Below are positions 1 to 6,453 of a stretch of 7,723 bases of DNA, one piece after another. Location: positions 1-7,723 of the forward strand of contig CALEQZ010000036.1 of the NCBI GenBank assembly GCA_937908115.1, in the 5' to 3' direction. The stretch comes from an uncultured Alcaligenaceae bacterium (GTDB lineage: Bacteria > Pseudomonadota > Gammaproteobacteria > Burkholderiales > Burkholderiaceae_B). The notes below the pieces were generated by a model. It saw only the letters and a program-made list of their open reading frames with translations, did not search any database and was not told the origin of the DNA. A program made the translations under genes and the position numbers. The number at the start of each line of letters is the position of its first letter. Positions within the stretch are counted from its first letter, which is position 1.

Positions 1-217
1 CCGCAGCGGTCGCGCCCGGGCGCTGCGTGGCGCCCGCGGTGGGCGCAGCCGCCGGTGGCGTGGCCTGGCGCTTGGTGGCGACGTTGGCCGACTGCCGGCC
101 GAAGCTGCCGCCGCCCCCCATGCGACGCGCTTCGGCGTCGAACGTCGCCGCCAGCATGGCGGCGCCGCAGACGGCGACCAGCGCGGCGGCGAGGAAACGG
201 GATAAACGTCGGTTCAT
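1..217 (-). CDS. Tim44-like domain protein, N-terminal part (cut by window edge)
   Basis: Only the first 72 codons are in the window; the gene continues past the left edge. The ATG at 217 is preceded by a strong ribosome binding site (AGAGGAG on the minus strand, complement of 226-232) eight bases away. The protein starts with a basic n-region (MNRRLSR), a hydrophobic Ala/Val/Leu stretch at about residues 8-24, and then an EARRMGGGGSFGRQ stretch at about residues 29-42. A signal peptide or single membrane anchor followed by this Gly-rich SFG motif is typical of the bacterial Tim44-like (Tim44/TimA) family, whose conserved domain lies further downstream and is not visible here. The visible tail is Ala/Pro/Thr-rich and probably an unstructured linker. 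The family is envelope-associated and of unclear function. In beta-proteobacteria it often sits next to ubiE, and here the two are about 6.2 kb apart. The family call rests on the N-terminus alone. Confidence 0.72.
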   Translation of the reverse strand, partial: MNRRLSRFLAAALVAVCGAAMLAATFDAEARRMGGGGSFGRQSANVATKRQATPPAAAPTAGATQRPGATAA

Positions 218-285
218 TGATTGGACTCCTCTCTTGGCCCGCGCCGACGGCGGCGGCAGGCGGTGCAAACGGTGGTCAGACACAA

Positions 286-314
286 ATCTTACTAGAAGCT
301 TAAAACCCGACCAA
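286..314 (-). promoter_or_regulatory. Candidate sigma70 promoter for the Tim44-like gene
   Basis: On the minus strand, TTGGTC (complement of 309-314) and TAAGAT (complement of 286-291) are separated by exactly 17 bases. They lie in the only AT-richer patch between the end of the regulator gene and the start of the Tim44-like gene. The -10 matches the consensus at 4 of 6 positions and the -35 at 3 of 6, so this is a weak to moderate candidate based on spacing and position. It would give a leader of roughly 60 bases. Confidence 0.35.
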
Positions 315-329
315 GCCATGGACAGTCAT

Positions 330-1409
330 TTAACACGTGAGTTCCGCCGCCGTCTCGCCCTTGGCTGCGGCACGGCGGCGCTGCTGGGCATAACGGCGCG
401 GCGACACACCATAATGGGCGCGGAATTCGCGTGCGAAGTGCGCCCCGTCGGAAAATCCGCAATCGAGCGCGATGCGGGTGATGCCGGCCGGTCCGTTTTC
501 CAGCAGCCAACGCGCGTATTCCAGCCGGATGCGCCGGTAAAAGGCCATGGGCGTCATGCCCAGCGCGGCGCGAAAGGCCCGTTCGAGCTGGCGGCCGCTG
601 ATGCCCACGTAGCGCGCGATCGCATCCAGGGTAGGCGGCGTATCGATGCGCTGCTCGATGAAATGCGCCGCCTGCCGCACCCGCACGTCGCCGATGTCGC
701 CCAGGTCCGGATAGAAGTGCGCCTGCGGCAGTCGCGCCGGCCGGATGCCTTGCAGCATCATGTGGCGCACCGCTTGTTGGGCCTTGTCCCGGCCGCAGTG
801 CCGCGCCACCAGGTACAGGCCCAGGTCGATCGCGGCGGTGGAGCCGGCGCAGGTGATCAGGTCGCCCTCGTCGATGAACAGCCGGTCCACGACCGCGCGC
901 ACCTGGGGAAAGCGCGCGCGGAAAGCATCGAGCACGTTCCAGTGCACGCACACCGAGCGCGAACCCACCACCCCTGCCTGCGCCAGCGCGAAAGTACCCG
1001 TGCAGATGCCCAGCATGCGCACGCGGCGGCGCGCCGCCAGGCGCAGCCAGTCGGTCAGTTCCGGGGCCTGGTTTTGGTTGAGGTAGTCGTTGCCGCCGCA
1101 GACGGCGACGTAGTCGAAGGCGTCCGGCTCGATCAGGTCGGCGACGTCGGTCACGCTCAAGCCGGCGCTCGAGCGGCGGGGCGCGCCGCCCACGCTCATG
1201 ACCCGCCACGCCGTATGGATTTGGCGGCTGCGCCCGCCATGGTCGCCCGCCAGGCGCAGCACGTCGACCAGCCCCGCAAAGGCGGCCAGCGTGAACTGGT
1301 CCAGCAGCACCAGGCCCACTTTCAGGGCGGGCGCCGCCGGAACGGGTCCCCCCGCCGCATCGCCCACGAAGGGCGCCGGCGCGGGCCGGGCGCAGGATGC
1401 ATTGGGCAT
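330..1409 (-). CDS. GlxA-type AraC-family transcriptional regulator with DJ-1/PfpI-like sensor domain
   Basis: With the ATG at 1409 the protein has 359 residues, a usual length for this family. Residues about 28-205 form a DJ-1/PfpI (class I glutamine amidotransferase-like) domain, with the nucleophile-elbow motif GICTGTF (C136) and a downstream VHW (H156). Residues about 245-342 form an AraC/XylS DNA-binding domain. Its first helix-turn-helix is near 260-281 (LDAIARYVGISGRQLERAFR) and its second near 310-331 (ITRIALDCGFSDGAHFAREF), followed by the YGVSPRRY ending. Relatives such as GbdR, CdhR and ArgR of Pseudomonas are activators of amino-acid or quaternary-amine catabolism genes. The gene is divergent from the transporter operon and is inferred to control it. 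ATG 1409 is preferred because TGAGG lies six bases upstream. ATG 1421 and TTG 1436 are in-frame alternatives with poorer ribosome binding sites, and the TTG would overlap the candidate -10. Confidence 0.9.
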   Translation of the reverse strand: MPNASCARPAPAPFVGDAAGGPVPAAPALKVGLVLLDQFTLAAFAGLVDVLRLAGDHGGRSRQIHTAWRVMSVGGAPRRSSAGLSVTDVADLIEPDAFDYVAVCGGNDYLNQNQAPELTDWLRLAARRRVRMLGICTGTFALAQAGVVGSRSVCVHWNVLDAFRARFPQVRAVVDRLFIDEGDLITCAGSTAAIDLGLYLVARHCGRDKAQQAVRHMMLQGIRPARLPQAHFYPDLGDIGDVRVRQAAHFIEQRIDTPPTLDAIARYVGISGRQLERAFRAALGMTPMAFYRRIRLEYARWLLENGPAGITRIALDCGFSDGAHFAREFRAHYGVSPRRYAQQRRRAAAKGETAAELTC

Positions 1410-1558
1410 GGGACGCCTCATGTCGGAAATATTCAATTTTATGGCAACCTACTTCAAGCCATTGCCTCATGCCTACCCCACCATCCGCCCTGGATGCGCC
1501 CGCCGGTGGCGCGGCGCATGACAAACCGTCCGAGTTTCATCGCCCAAGGGGAAGCCAT
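1410..1558. promoter_or_regulatory. Divergent control region between regulator and transporter genes
   Basis: This 149-base gap should hold the promoters of both the regulator (minus) and the transporter operon (plus). Toward the regulator there is a good -10 candidate, TAAAAT (complement of 1436-1441), with no convincing -35, as is common at regulated promoters. Possible operator elements are the 5-base inverted repeat GGCAA (1443-1447) and TTGCC (1462-1466) with 14 bases between, and the direct repeat GCCTCATG at 1415-1422 and 1464-1471. The AT-rich patch at about 1424-1445 contrasts with the GC-rich remainder. No clear plus-strand promoter is visible, which fits dependence on an activator. 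The repeats are short and may be chance. Confidence 0.45.
1546..1552 (+). promoter_or_regulatory. Ribosome binding site that fixes the start of the binding-protein gene
   Basis: AAGGGGA lies six bases before the ATG at 1559. It decides the start over an in-frame ATG at 1397, which would add 54 residues ahead of an otherwise perfect signal peptide. Confidence 0.75.
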
Positions 1559-2614
1559 ATGACATTCTTCAAACGCAGCACCCTGTCCCTGGCCCTGGTG
1601 TGCGCCAGCCAGCTGGCCGCCGGCGCGGCCGCGGCCCAGCAGCCCGAACGCCTGACCGTCGCCTGGTACGGCGGCAACTGGGGCGACGCTTTCCAGGCAT
1701 GCGTGGCCGAACCCTTTACCAAGGCCACCGGCATCGCGGTCGTGCCCGAAATCGGCACCTCGACGACCACCCTGGCCAAGCTACAGCAACAGAAAGACGC
1801 CCCGACCATCGACGTGGCCTGGATGGACGGCGGCATCAGCGAATTGGCGCACGCCGCCGGCGTGTTGGCACCGCTCAGCGCCGAAGCCATTCCCAACCTG
1901 GCCAACGTCCTGCCCCAGGCCGTGTACAAGCAAGGCGACACGACCTATGCGGTGGGCACTGGCTACTACTCGCTGGGCATGACCTACAACACCCGCGAAG
2001 TGCCGCAGCCGCCGGCTTCCTGGAAGGACCTGTGGAAGCCGGAATATGCCGGCGCCGTCACCGTGCCCTCGCCATCGAACTCGGCCGGCGTGCCTTTCAT
2101 CTTCTTCTTGAGCCGCGTCTGGGCGGTGGATCCGAGCGACATGTCGCCCGTTTTCCAGAAGCTCGCAGCCCTGGACGCGGCCCTCTTCTTTGACAGCTCG
2201 GGCGCGGCGACCAACGCGTTCCAAAGCGGCGAGGCCATCATCGGGGCGCACTTCAACGTCGGCGCCTGGGATCTGATCGACAAGGGCATGCCCATCGGCT
2301 TTGCCGTGCCCAAGGAAGGCGTTTGGGCAACCGACGCGCGCCTGCACGTGATCAAGGGCACGCCGCGGCGCGAAGCGGCCGAACGCTTCGTCAATACGGC
2401 GCTGACGCCGGAAGCCGCAGCCTGCCTGGCCACCCGCCTGTACTTGGGCCCTGCGGTCAAGGGCGTGACCGTGCCGCCCGAAACGGCGCGCAAGCTGCCC
2501 TGGGGCGAGAAAGGCTCGGTCGACAACCTGAGCCTGTTCGACTGGAACGTCGTCAACCAGCGCCGCGCGGAAATCACCGAAGCCTGGAACCGCGAAGTCG
2601 CGCGCAAGCGCTGA
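1559..2614 (+). CDS. ABC transporter periplasmic substrate-binding protein (PotD-like, polyamine/opine/iron type)
   Basis: This is the 351-residue secreted receptor of an ABC importer, a normal length for the spermidine/putrescine-binding (SBP_bac_8-like) group. Residues 1-26 are a clear Sec signal peptide: basic start (MTFFKR), hydrophobic core, and cleavage predicted after Ala26 (AAAA before QQPE). There is no lipobox Cys, so a soluble periplasmic protein is expected. Family features are the first strand LTVAWYGGNWGD (residues 32-43), a conserved SWKDLWKPEYAG block (154-165) and a second-lobe FQSGEAIIG stretch (221-229). C48 and C289 of the mature protein could form a disulfide. It is the first gene of the transporter operon; the ATPase starts 19 bases after its stop. 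The ligand is not determinable here: relatives bind polyamines, opines, other small amines or metals. The gene neighbourhood favours an amino-acid-like or amine compound, but this is inference. Confidence 0.9.
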   Translation: MTFFKRSTLSLALVCASQLAAGAAAAQQPERLTVAWYGGNWGDAFQACVAEPFTKATGIAVVPEIGTSTTTLAKLQQQKDAPTIDVAWMDGGISELAHAAGVLAPLSAEAIPNLANVLPQAVYKQGDTTYAVGTGYYSLGMTYNTREVPQPPASWKDLWKPEYAGAVTVPSPSNSAGVPFIFFLSRVWAVDPSDMSPVFQKLAALDAALFFDSSGAATNAFQSGEAIIGAHFNVGAWDLIDKGMPIGFAVPKEGVWATDARLHVIKGTPRREAAERFVNTALTPEAAACLATRLYLGPAVKGVTVPPETARKLPWGEKGSVDNLSLFDWNVVNQRRAEITEAWNREVARKR

Positions 2615-2633
2615 TCTGCCAAGGCCTGCGACG

Positions 2634-3689
2634 ATGCCTGCCCTACTGTCCGTACAAGGCGTGAGCAAGCGGTTCGGCGAACACCGGGCCCTGTCCGACG
2701 TCAGCCTGCAGGTCGAGCAAGGCGAGTTCGTCGCCCTGCTCGGCCCCAGCGGCTGCGGCAAGACAACGCTGCTGCGCGCCATCGCCGGGTTCCTTGCGCC
2801 CGACGCCGGAAGCATCGCCATCGACGGCCGAGACGTGGTCGCGCTCGCCCCGCATCGCCGGCCGCTGAACACGGTCTTCCAAAACTATGCCTTGTTTCCG
2901 CACATGACCGTGCTGGAAAACGTGGCGTATGGCCCGCGCCGGCAAGGCGCCCCGCGTGCCCAGGCGCACGAGCGCGCCCGCGAGGCCCTGGCCATGGTCG
3001 GCCTGCAAGACCATGGCCAGCGCTACCCGCGCCAACTGTCCGGAGGCCAGCAGCAGCGCGTGGCGCTGGCGCGCGCCATCGTCAACCGTCCGCGGCTGCT
3101 GCTGCTGGACGAGCCGCTGTCGGCGCTGGACCTGAAGTTGCGCAAGCGCATGCAGCTGGAACTGAAGCACCTCCAGGAGCGGCTGGGCATCGCCTTCATC
3201 TTCGTCACGCACGACCAGGAAGAAGCCATGGCCATGGCAGATCGCATCGTCGTGATGAATGCCGGCTGCATCGAGCAGGCGGGCCCTGGCGACGAAATCT
3301 ACCGGGCACCGGCCACGCGCTTCGTCGCGGAGTTCATCGGCGAGGCCAACCTGATGAACGGCCGGCCGGTCGCCGGCGGGCTGCAGCTGTGGCCCGATGG
3401 GCCGGTCGTGCCGCAGGCCGATCCCGTGGCCTGCTGCGCCATGCTCAGGCCCGAGCACCTCGAACTCCTGCCGGTGCAAGCGCAGGCGCCGCAGGACAAG
3501 GTCGTCGTCGAGGCCACGGTCGAAGACGTGGTCAGCCTTGGCAGCCACACGACGGTGTACGTGCGCGCCGGTGCCCAGCCCCTGGCGGTGCGCCAGGCCG
3601 GCATGCCCGAAGCCAGGCCGGCGCCCGGCTCGCGCGTGCGCGTGGCGTTTGCGCCGCAGCGACTGCACAGGATCCAGGAGGGCGCATGA
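2634..3689 (+). CDS. ABC transporter ATP-binding protein (PotA-like)
   Basis: This is the energising subunit of the importer, cytoplasmic and expected to act as a dimer on the two permeases. All ABC motifs are present in its 351 residues: Walker A GPSGCGKT (37-44), Q-loop Q83 in VFQNYALFPH, signature LSGGQ (135-139), Walker B LLLLDE (155-160), D-loop SALD (163-166) and switch His193 in VTHDQEEAM. The FIGEANL segment (234-240) and the C-terminal region from about 270 (AMLRPEHLELL onward) match the TOBE extension typical of PotA/FbpC/CysA-type importer ATPases. The start ATG at 2634 has a weak AAGG about nine bases upstream. The stop overlaps the next gene by ATGA, suggesting translational coupling. 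Nothing is missing, so the subunit looks functional. Confidence 0.95.
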   Translation: MPALLSVQGVSKRFGEHRALSDVSLQVEQGEFVALLGPSGCGKTTLLRAIAGFLAPDAGSIAIDGRDVVALAPHRRPLNTVFQNYALFPHMTVLENVAYGPRRQGAPRAQAHERAREALAMVGLQDHGQRYPRQLSGGQQQRVALARAIVNRPRLLLLDEPLSALDLKLRKRMQLELKHLQERLGIAFIFVTHDQEEAMAMADRIVVMNAGCIEQAGPGDEIYRAPATRFVAEFIGEANLMNGRPVAGGLQLWPDGPVVPQADPVACCAMLRPEHLELLPVQAQAPQDKVVVEATVEDVVSLGSHTTVYVRAGAQPLAVRQAGMPEARPAPGSRVRVAFAPQRLHRIQEGA

Positions 3690-4531
3690 CGACAGTCGCC
3701 CGCCATATGGCGCCTTTGCTACTGATCGCGGCTCCCCTGGCGTTTTTTGCGGCGTTCTTCCTGGCCCCGCTGGCCACGGTGGTGCTGGCCAGCCTGACCG
3801 GCAAGGAAGGCGGCATCACACTTTCGCACTACGTACGTGTGCTGGCCGATCACTACCACTGGGACGTGATCGCCACGACCTTCCGCATCGCCGGCCTGAC
3901 CACGCTCATCTGCCTGCTGGTCGGCTACCCGCTGGCCTGGTACCTGGTGCGGGTAGTGCGCTGGCGCGCCTGGCGCCGCATCTGCGTCATCCTGCTGGTC
4001 GTACCGCTCTTTACCAGCAACATCGTGCGCTCGTTCGGGTGGATGGTGCTGCTCGGGCGCAACGGGCTGGTCAACGACGCGCTGACCGGGTTGGGCCTGG
4101 CCGAGCGGCCCGTGCGGTTTCTCGGCACCGAGACCGGGATCCTGATCGGCATGGTGTACATCCTGCTGCCCTTCGTGGTGCTGGCCGTGGGCAACGCGCT
4201 GGCGCGTGTGGACTCGGCCTACGAACAGGCCTCGGCCGATCTCGGTGCAAGCCCGGCCGCGACGTTCTGGCACGTGACCTTCCCGCTGACGCTGCCCGGG
4301 CTGACTGCCGGCGCCATCATGGTGTTCACGCTGGCCGTCAGCGCCTACGTCACGCCGGCGCTGCTGTCGGGCGGGCGCATCTCGGTGCTGTCCATGCTGA
4401 TCTTCCAGCAGTACAGCTCGGTCTTCGATTTCCATTACGGCGGCGCGCTTAGCGTAGTGCTGCTGGCCTTGACCCTGGTGCTGGTGGCCCTGGCGGGCCG
4501 GATCGGCGCCGTGCGCGGGAGCCGGCCATGA
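3686..4531 (+). CDS. ABC transporter permease, first subunit (PotB-like)
   Basis: This is a 281-residue inner-membrane channel subunit of the binding-protein-dependent importer. Hydrophobic segments lie at about 9-36, 63-91, 99-126, 150-172, 206-227 and 253-271, giving the expected six-helix topology. The cytoplasmic EAA loop that contacts the ATPase is visible at about 180-205 (EQASADLGAS, then FPLTLPG). The start is the ATG that overlaps the ATPase stop (ATGA at 3686-3689), with AGGAGG four bases upstream. An in-frame ATG at 3707 is a less likely start. The gene ends in a second ATGA overlap with the other permease. The order binding protein, ATPase, permease, permease makes a complete importer. 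Confidence 0.93.
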   Translation: MTTVARHMAPLLLIAAPLAFFAAFFLAPLATVVLASLTGKEGGITLSHYVRVLADHYHWDVIATTFRIAGLTTLICLLVGYPLAWYLVRVVRWRAWRRICVILLVVPLFTSNIVRSFGWMVLLGRNGLVNDALTGLGLAERPVRFLGTETGILIGMVYILLPFVVLAVGNALARVDSAYEQASADLGASPAATFWHVTFPLTLPGLTAGAIMVFTLAVSAYVTPALLSGGRISVLSMLIFQQYSSVFDFHYGGALSVVLLALTLVLVALAGRIGAVRGSRP

Positions 4532-5316
4532 TCATGCGCATCCTGCTGCGAATCTTCGCCTGGCTGGCACTGGCCTACCTGGTGCTGCCTTTGGTGGTGA
4601 TCATCGGGGCGTCGCTGACCGAGACCAGCTACCTGGCGTTTCCGCCGCAAGGGCTGACGCTGGCCTGGTACGGCAAGCTGATCGAAGACCCGAGCTACGT
4701 CGCGTCCTTCGTGACGAGTACGGCGCTGGCCACCGCCGCCACGGCGGCAGCCATCGTGCTGGCGGTACCCGCCGCGCTGGCGATGGCGCGCCATGACTTT
4801 CCGGGCAAGGCCGCGCTGTCGTCGGTGCTGATGTCGCCGCTGGTGCTGCCCCATATCGTCCTGGGCGCCGCCCTGCTGCAATTCGGCGGCTATTTCGGGC
4901 TGACGCGCAGCTTCCTTGCGCTGCTCATCGGCCACACCGTGATCATCACGCCCTTTGTGCTGCGCTCGGTGCTGGCGCTGATGACGCCGGAGCAACGCAG
5001 CCTCGAAGAGGCCTCGGCCGACCTGGGCGCCGGGCCGGTGGCGACCTTCTTCCTGGTCGTGCTGCCGCAGATCCGGCCGGGCATCGTCACTGGCTCGATC
5101 TTCGCGTTCATTTCGTCTTGGATCAACGTCGAGCTGTCCATCTTCAACGCCACCGCGGACCTGACGACCATCCCGGTCAAGCTCTTCAACTACGTGCAGT
5201 ACACGATAGACCCGACCGTGGCGGCGGTTTCGGCCGCGACCATCTTGGCCGCCGTGGCAGCCATCGCGGTCCTGGACATGACCATCGGGCTGGACGTGCT
5301 TTCGGAGCGCGACTAG
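4528..5316 (+). CDS. ABC transporter permease, second subunit (PotC-like)
   Basis: This is a 262-residue second channel subunit and the partner of the permease just upstream. Hydrophobic helices lie at about 8-30, 62-86, 98-122, 127-149, 175-200 and 230-254. The EAA loop is at about 160-185 (EEASADLGAG, then LPQIRPG). The start ATG at 4528 overlaps the previous stop as ATGA and has GGGAG six bases upstream; an ATG two codons later is also possible. It resembles PotC rather than PotB in its shorter length and in the sequence after the EAA loop (SSWINVELSIF). The following gene starts 63 bases downstream with no obvious terminator between them, so read-through into the racemase-family gene is likely. 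Confidence 0.93.
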   Translation: MIMRILLRIFAWLALAYLVLPLVVIIGASLTETSYLAFPPQGLTLAWYGKLIEDPSYVASFVTSTALATAATAAAIVLAVPAALAMARHDFPGKAALSSVLMSPLVLPHIVLGAALLQFGGYFGLTRSFLALLIGHTVIITPFVLRSVLALMTPEQRSLEEASADLGAGPVATFFLVVLPQIRPGIVTGSIFAFISSWINVELSIFNATADLTTIPVKLFNYVQYTIDPTVAAVSAATILAAVAAIAVLDMTIGLDVLSERD

Positions 5317-5365
5317 CCCCCGCTTCACCGCATTCCCTCTTCCGTACCGACTTTCCTTCCCTGCC

Positions 5366-5370
5366 AGGAG
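5366..5370 (+). promoter_or_regulatory. Ribosome binding site of the racemase-family gene
   Basis: AGGAG lies nine bases before the ATG at 5380, supporting this start. The rest of the 63-base gap after the permease is pyrimidine-rich and shows no hairpin or clear promoter. Confidence 0.65.
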
Positions 5371-5379
5371 CTTTTAGTC

Positions 5380-6393
5380 ATGCGCAAGCAAGACGTGTTC
5401 GACGTCATCTACACCCACACCGAGGGCGAGCCGCTGTGCATCATTCACAGTGGCATCCCCTATCCCCCCGGCTCGTCCATCCTGGAAAAGCGCCGCTTCC
5501 TGCAGGCGAACTACGACTGGCTGCGCAAGGCCCTGATGCGCGAGCCGCGCGGCCACAAAGACATGTTCGGCGTGTTCTTGACGCCGCCGTCGAGCCCCGA
5601 ATACGACGCCGGCCTGATCTACATCGACGGCACCGAGTATTCGCACATGTGCGGCCACGGCACCATCGCCGTCAGCATGGCCATGGTCGCGTTGGGCCTG
5701 GTGCCGCGCGGCACGGGCCCGACCACGACCATCCGCTTCGAAACCACCGCCGGCCTGGTCGTGGCCGAGGTGGGATCCGAGGGCGACGAAGTGAAGTGGA
5801 CGCGCTTCGAGAACGTGCCCGCCTACGTCGCCGCGCAGGACATCCCGGTGACGCTGCCCGGCTATGGCCAGCTCAAGGCCGACATCGCCTGGGGCGGCAA
5901 CTACTTCGGCATCGTCGACCTGCGCGGCTGCGGGCTGCGCATTTCGCCCGACAACGGCAGCGAACTGTCGCGCCTGGGGCTGGCCGTGCGCGACCAGCTC
6001 AACGCGGCAGTGCGCCTGCAGCACCCGACCCAGGCCCACGTCACCGACTTGAACTTCGTGACCTTCTGGCACGAGCCCACCATCGAAGGCGCGATGTACA
6101 AGAACGTGCACGTGTTCAGCGCTGGCCAGCTCGACCGCTCGCCCGGCGGCACTGGCACCAGCGCCATGATGGCCATGTTCGAGGCACGCGGCGAACTGAA
6201 GCTGAACCAGACCATACGCTCGGAAGGCCTACTGGGCAGCGGCACGTTCGAAGGCTGCCTGCTCGGCGAGGTCGACCTGGGCGGCACGCGCGCCGTGCGC
6301 CCGACCGTCAAAGGCACGGCCAGCATCCTGGGCACGGCCCGCTGGGTCATCGACCGCAACGACCCGGTCGGCGCGGGTTTCCTGGTGCGTTAA
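5380..6393 (+). CDS. Proline racemase / hydroxyproline epimerase superfamily protein with atypical active site
   Basis: This is a cytoplasmic enzyme of 337 residues, a full family length. Conserved blocks are HTEGEP (13-18), MREPRGHKDMFG (53-64), the first catalytic motif MCGHGTIA (C91), WGGNYF (171-176) and DRSPGGTGTSA (252-262). Characterised proline racemases and 4-hydroxyproline 2-epimerases use two opposed acid/base residues (Cys/Cys or Ser/Cys), and trans-3-hydroxy-L-proline dehydratases have Cys/Thr. Here the second position is Gly256 (codon GGC), while the preceding Asp252 is kept. A two-base racemisation is therefore doubtful. A one-base reaction such as dehydration, or another chemistry, is possible (inference). 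The gene follows a complete amine-type importer and probably shares its transcript, so it may act on the imported compound. Proline, hydroxyproline or a related imino or amino acid is the family-based guess. No oxidase, deaminase or dehydrogenase that would complete a hydroxyproline pathway is in the window. Confidence 0.88.
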   Translation: MRKQDVFDVIYTHTEGEPLCIIHSGIPYPPGSSILEKRRFLQANYDWLRKALMREPRGHKDMFGVFLTPPSSPEYDAGLIYIDGTEYSHMCGHGTIAVSMAMVALGLVPRGTGPTTTIRFETTAGLVVAEVGSEGDEVKWTRFENVPAYVAAQDIPVTLPGYGQLKADIAWGGNYFGIVDLRGCGLRISPDNGSELSRLGLAVRDQLNAAVRLQHPTQAHVTDLNFVTFWHEPTIEGAMYKNVHVFSAGQLDRSPGGTGTSAMMAMFEARGELKLNQTIRSEGLLGSGTFEGCLLGEVDLGGTRAVRPTVKGTASILGTARWVIDRNDPVGAGFLVR

Positions 6394-6405
6394 AGGCAAA
6401 GGCCC

Positions 6406-6453
6406 CGGCCCCGCTGCCGCGCCGACCGCCAAGCAGGGCCGCCAAGCGGGCCG
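6406..6453 (-). terminator. Possible terminator after ubiE, in the convergent gap
   Basis: Read on the minus strand just after the ubiE stop, CGGCCCGCT (complement of 6445-6453) can pair with AGCGGGGCCG (complement of 6406-6415), with one bulged G. A T-richer run (CCTTTGCCTTT) follows. The loop is long (29 bases) and GC-rich, so the hairpin is uncertain. In the plus direction there is no T-tract, but the gap may also stop transcripts from the racemase-family gene. Confidence 0.3.
6426..6451. repeat. Two-copy 13-base tandem repeat
   Basis: CCGCCAAGCAGGG (6426-6438) is followed directly by CCGCCAAGCGGGC-phase sequence: the second unit, 6439-6451, reads CCGCCAAGCGGGC. The first 12 positions of the two units differ only at A6435/G6448, and the final base differs as well. 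It lies between the stop codons of the racemase-family gene and ubiE, within the candidate terminator loop. It is probably a local duplication. Confidence 0.6.

Noticed and set aside
301..329. Terminator after the regulator gene
   Set aside because: On the minus strand CCATGG and a short GTTTT run are present, but no stem longer than about three or four base pairs can be drawn.
1397..1558. N-terminal extension of the binding protein to an upstream ATG at 1397
   Set aside because: It would bury a perfect signal peptide behind 54 unrelated residues and run across the divergent promoter region. The ATG at 1559 has a good AAGGGGA site.
27..1562. A 511-codon plus-strand open frame across the regulator gene
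   Set aside because: It is antisense to the AraC-type regulator, is rich in His/Arg/Gln/Ala of low complexity, has no recognisable domain, and is a usual artefact of high-G+C coding DNA.
1781..4435. Long minus-strand open frames opposite the binding protein, ATPase and first permease
   Set aside because: They have shadow-type composition with no motifs or ribosome binding sites, while the plus-strand frames carry complete ABC transporter signatures.
5317..5379. Independent promoter or terminator between the second permease and the racemase-family gene
   Set aside because: The gap is pyrimidine-rich with no hairpin and no paired -35/-10 elements at proper spacing; only a ribosome binding site is convincing.
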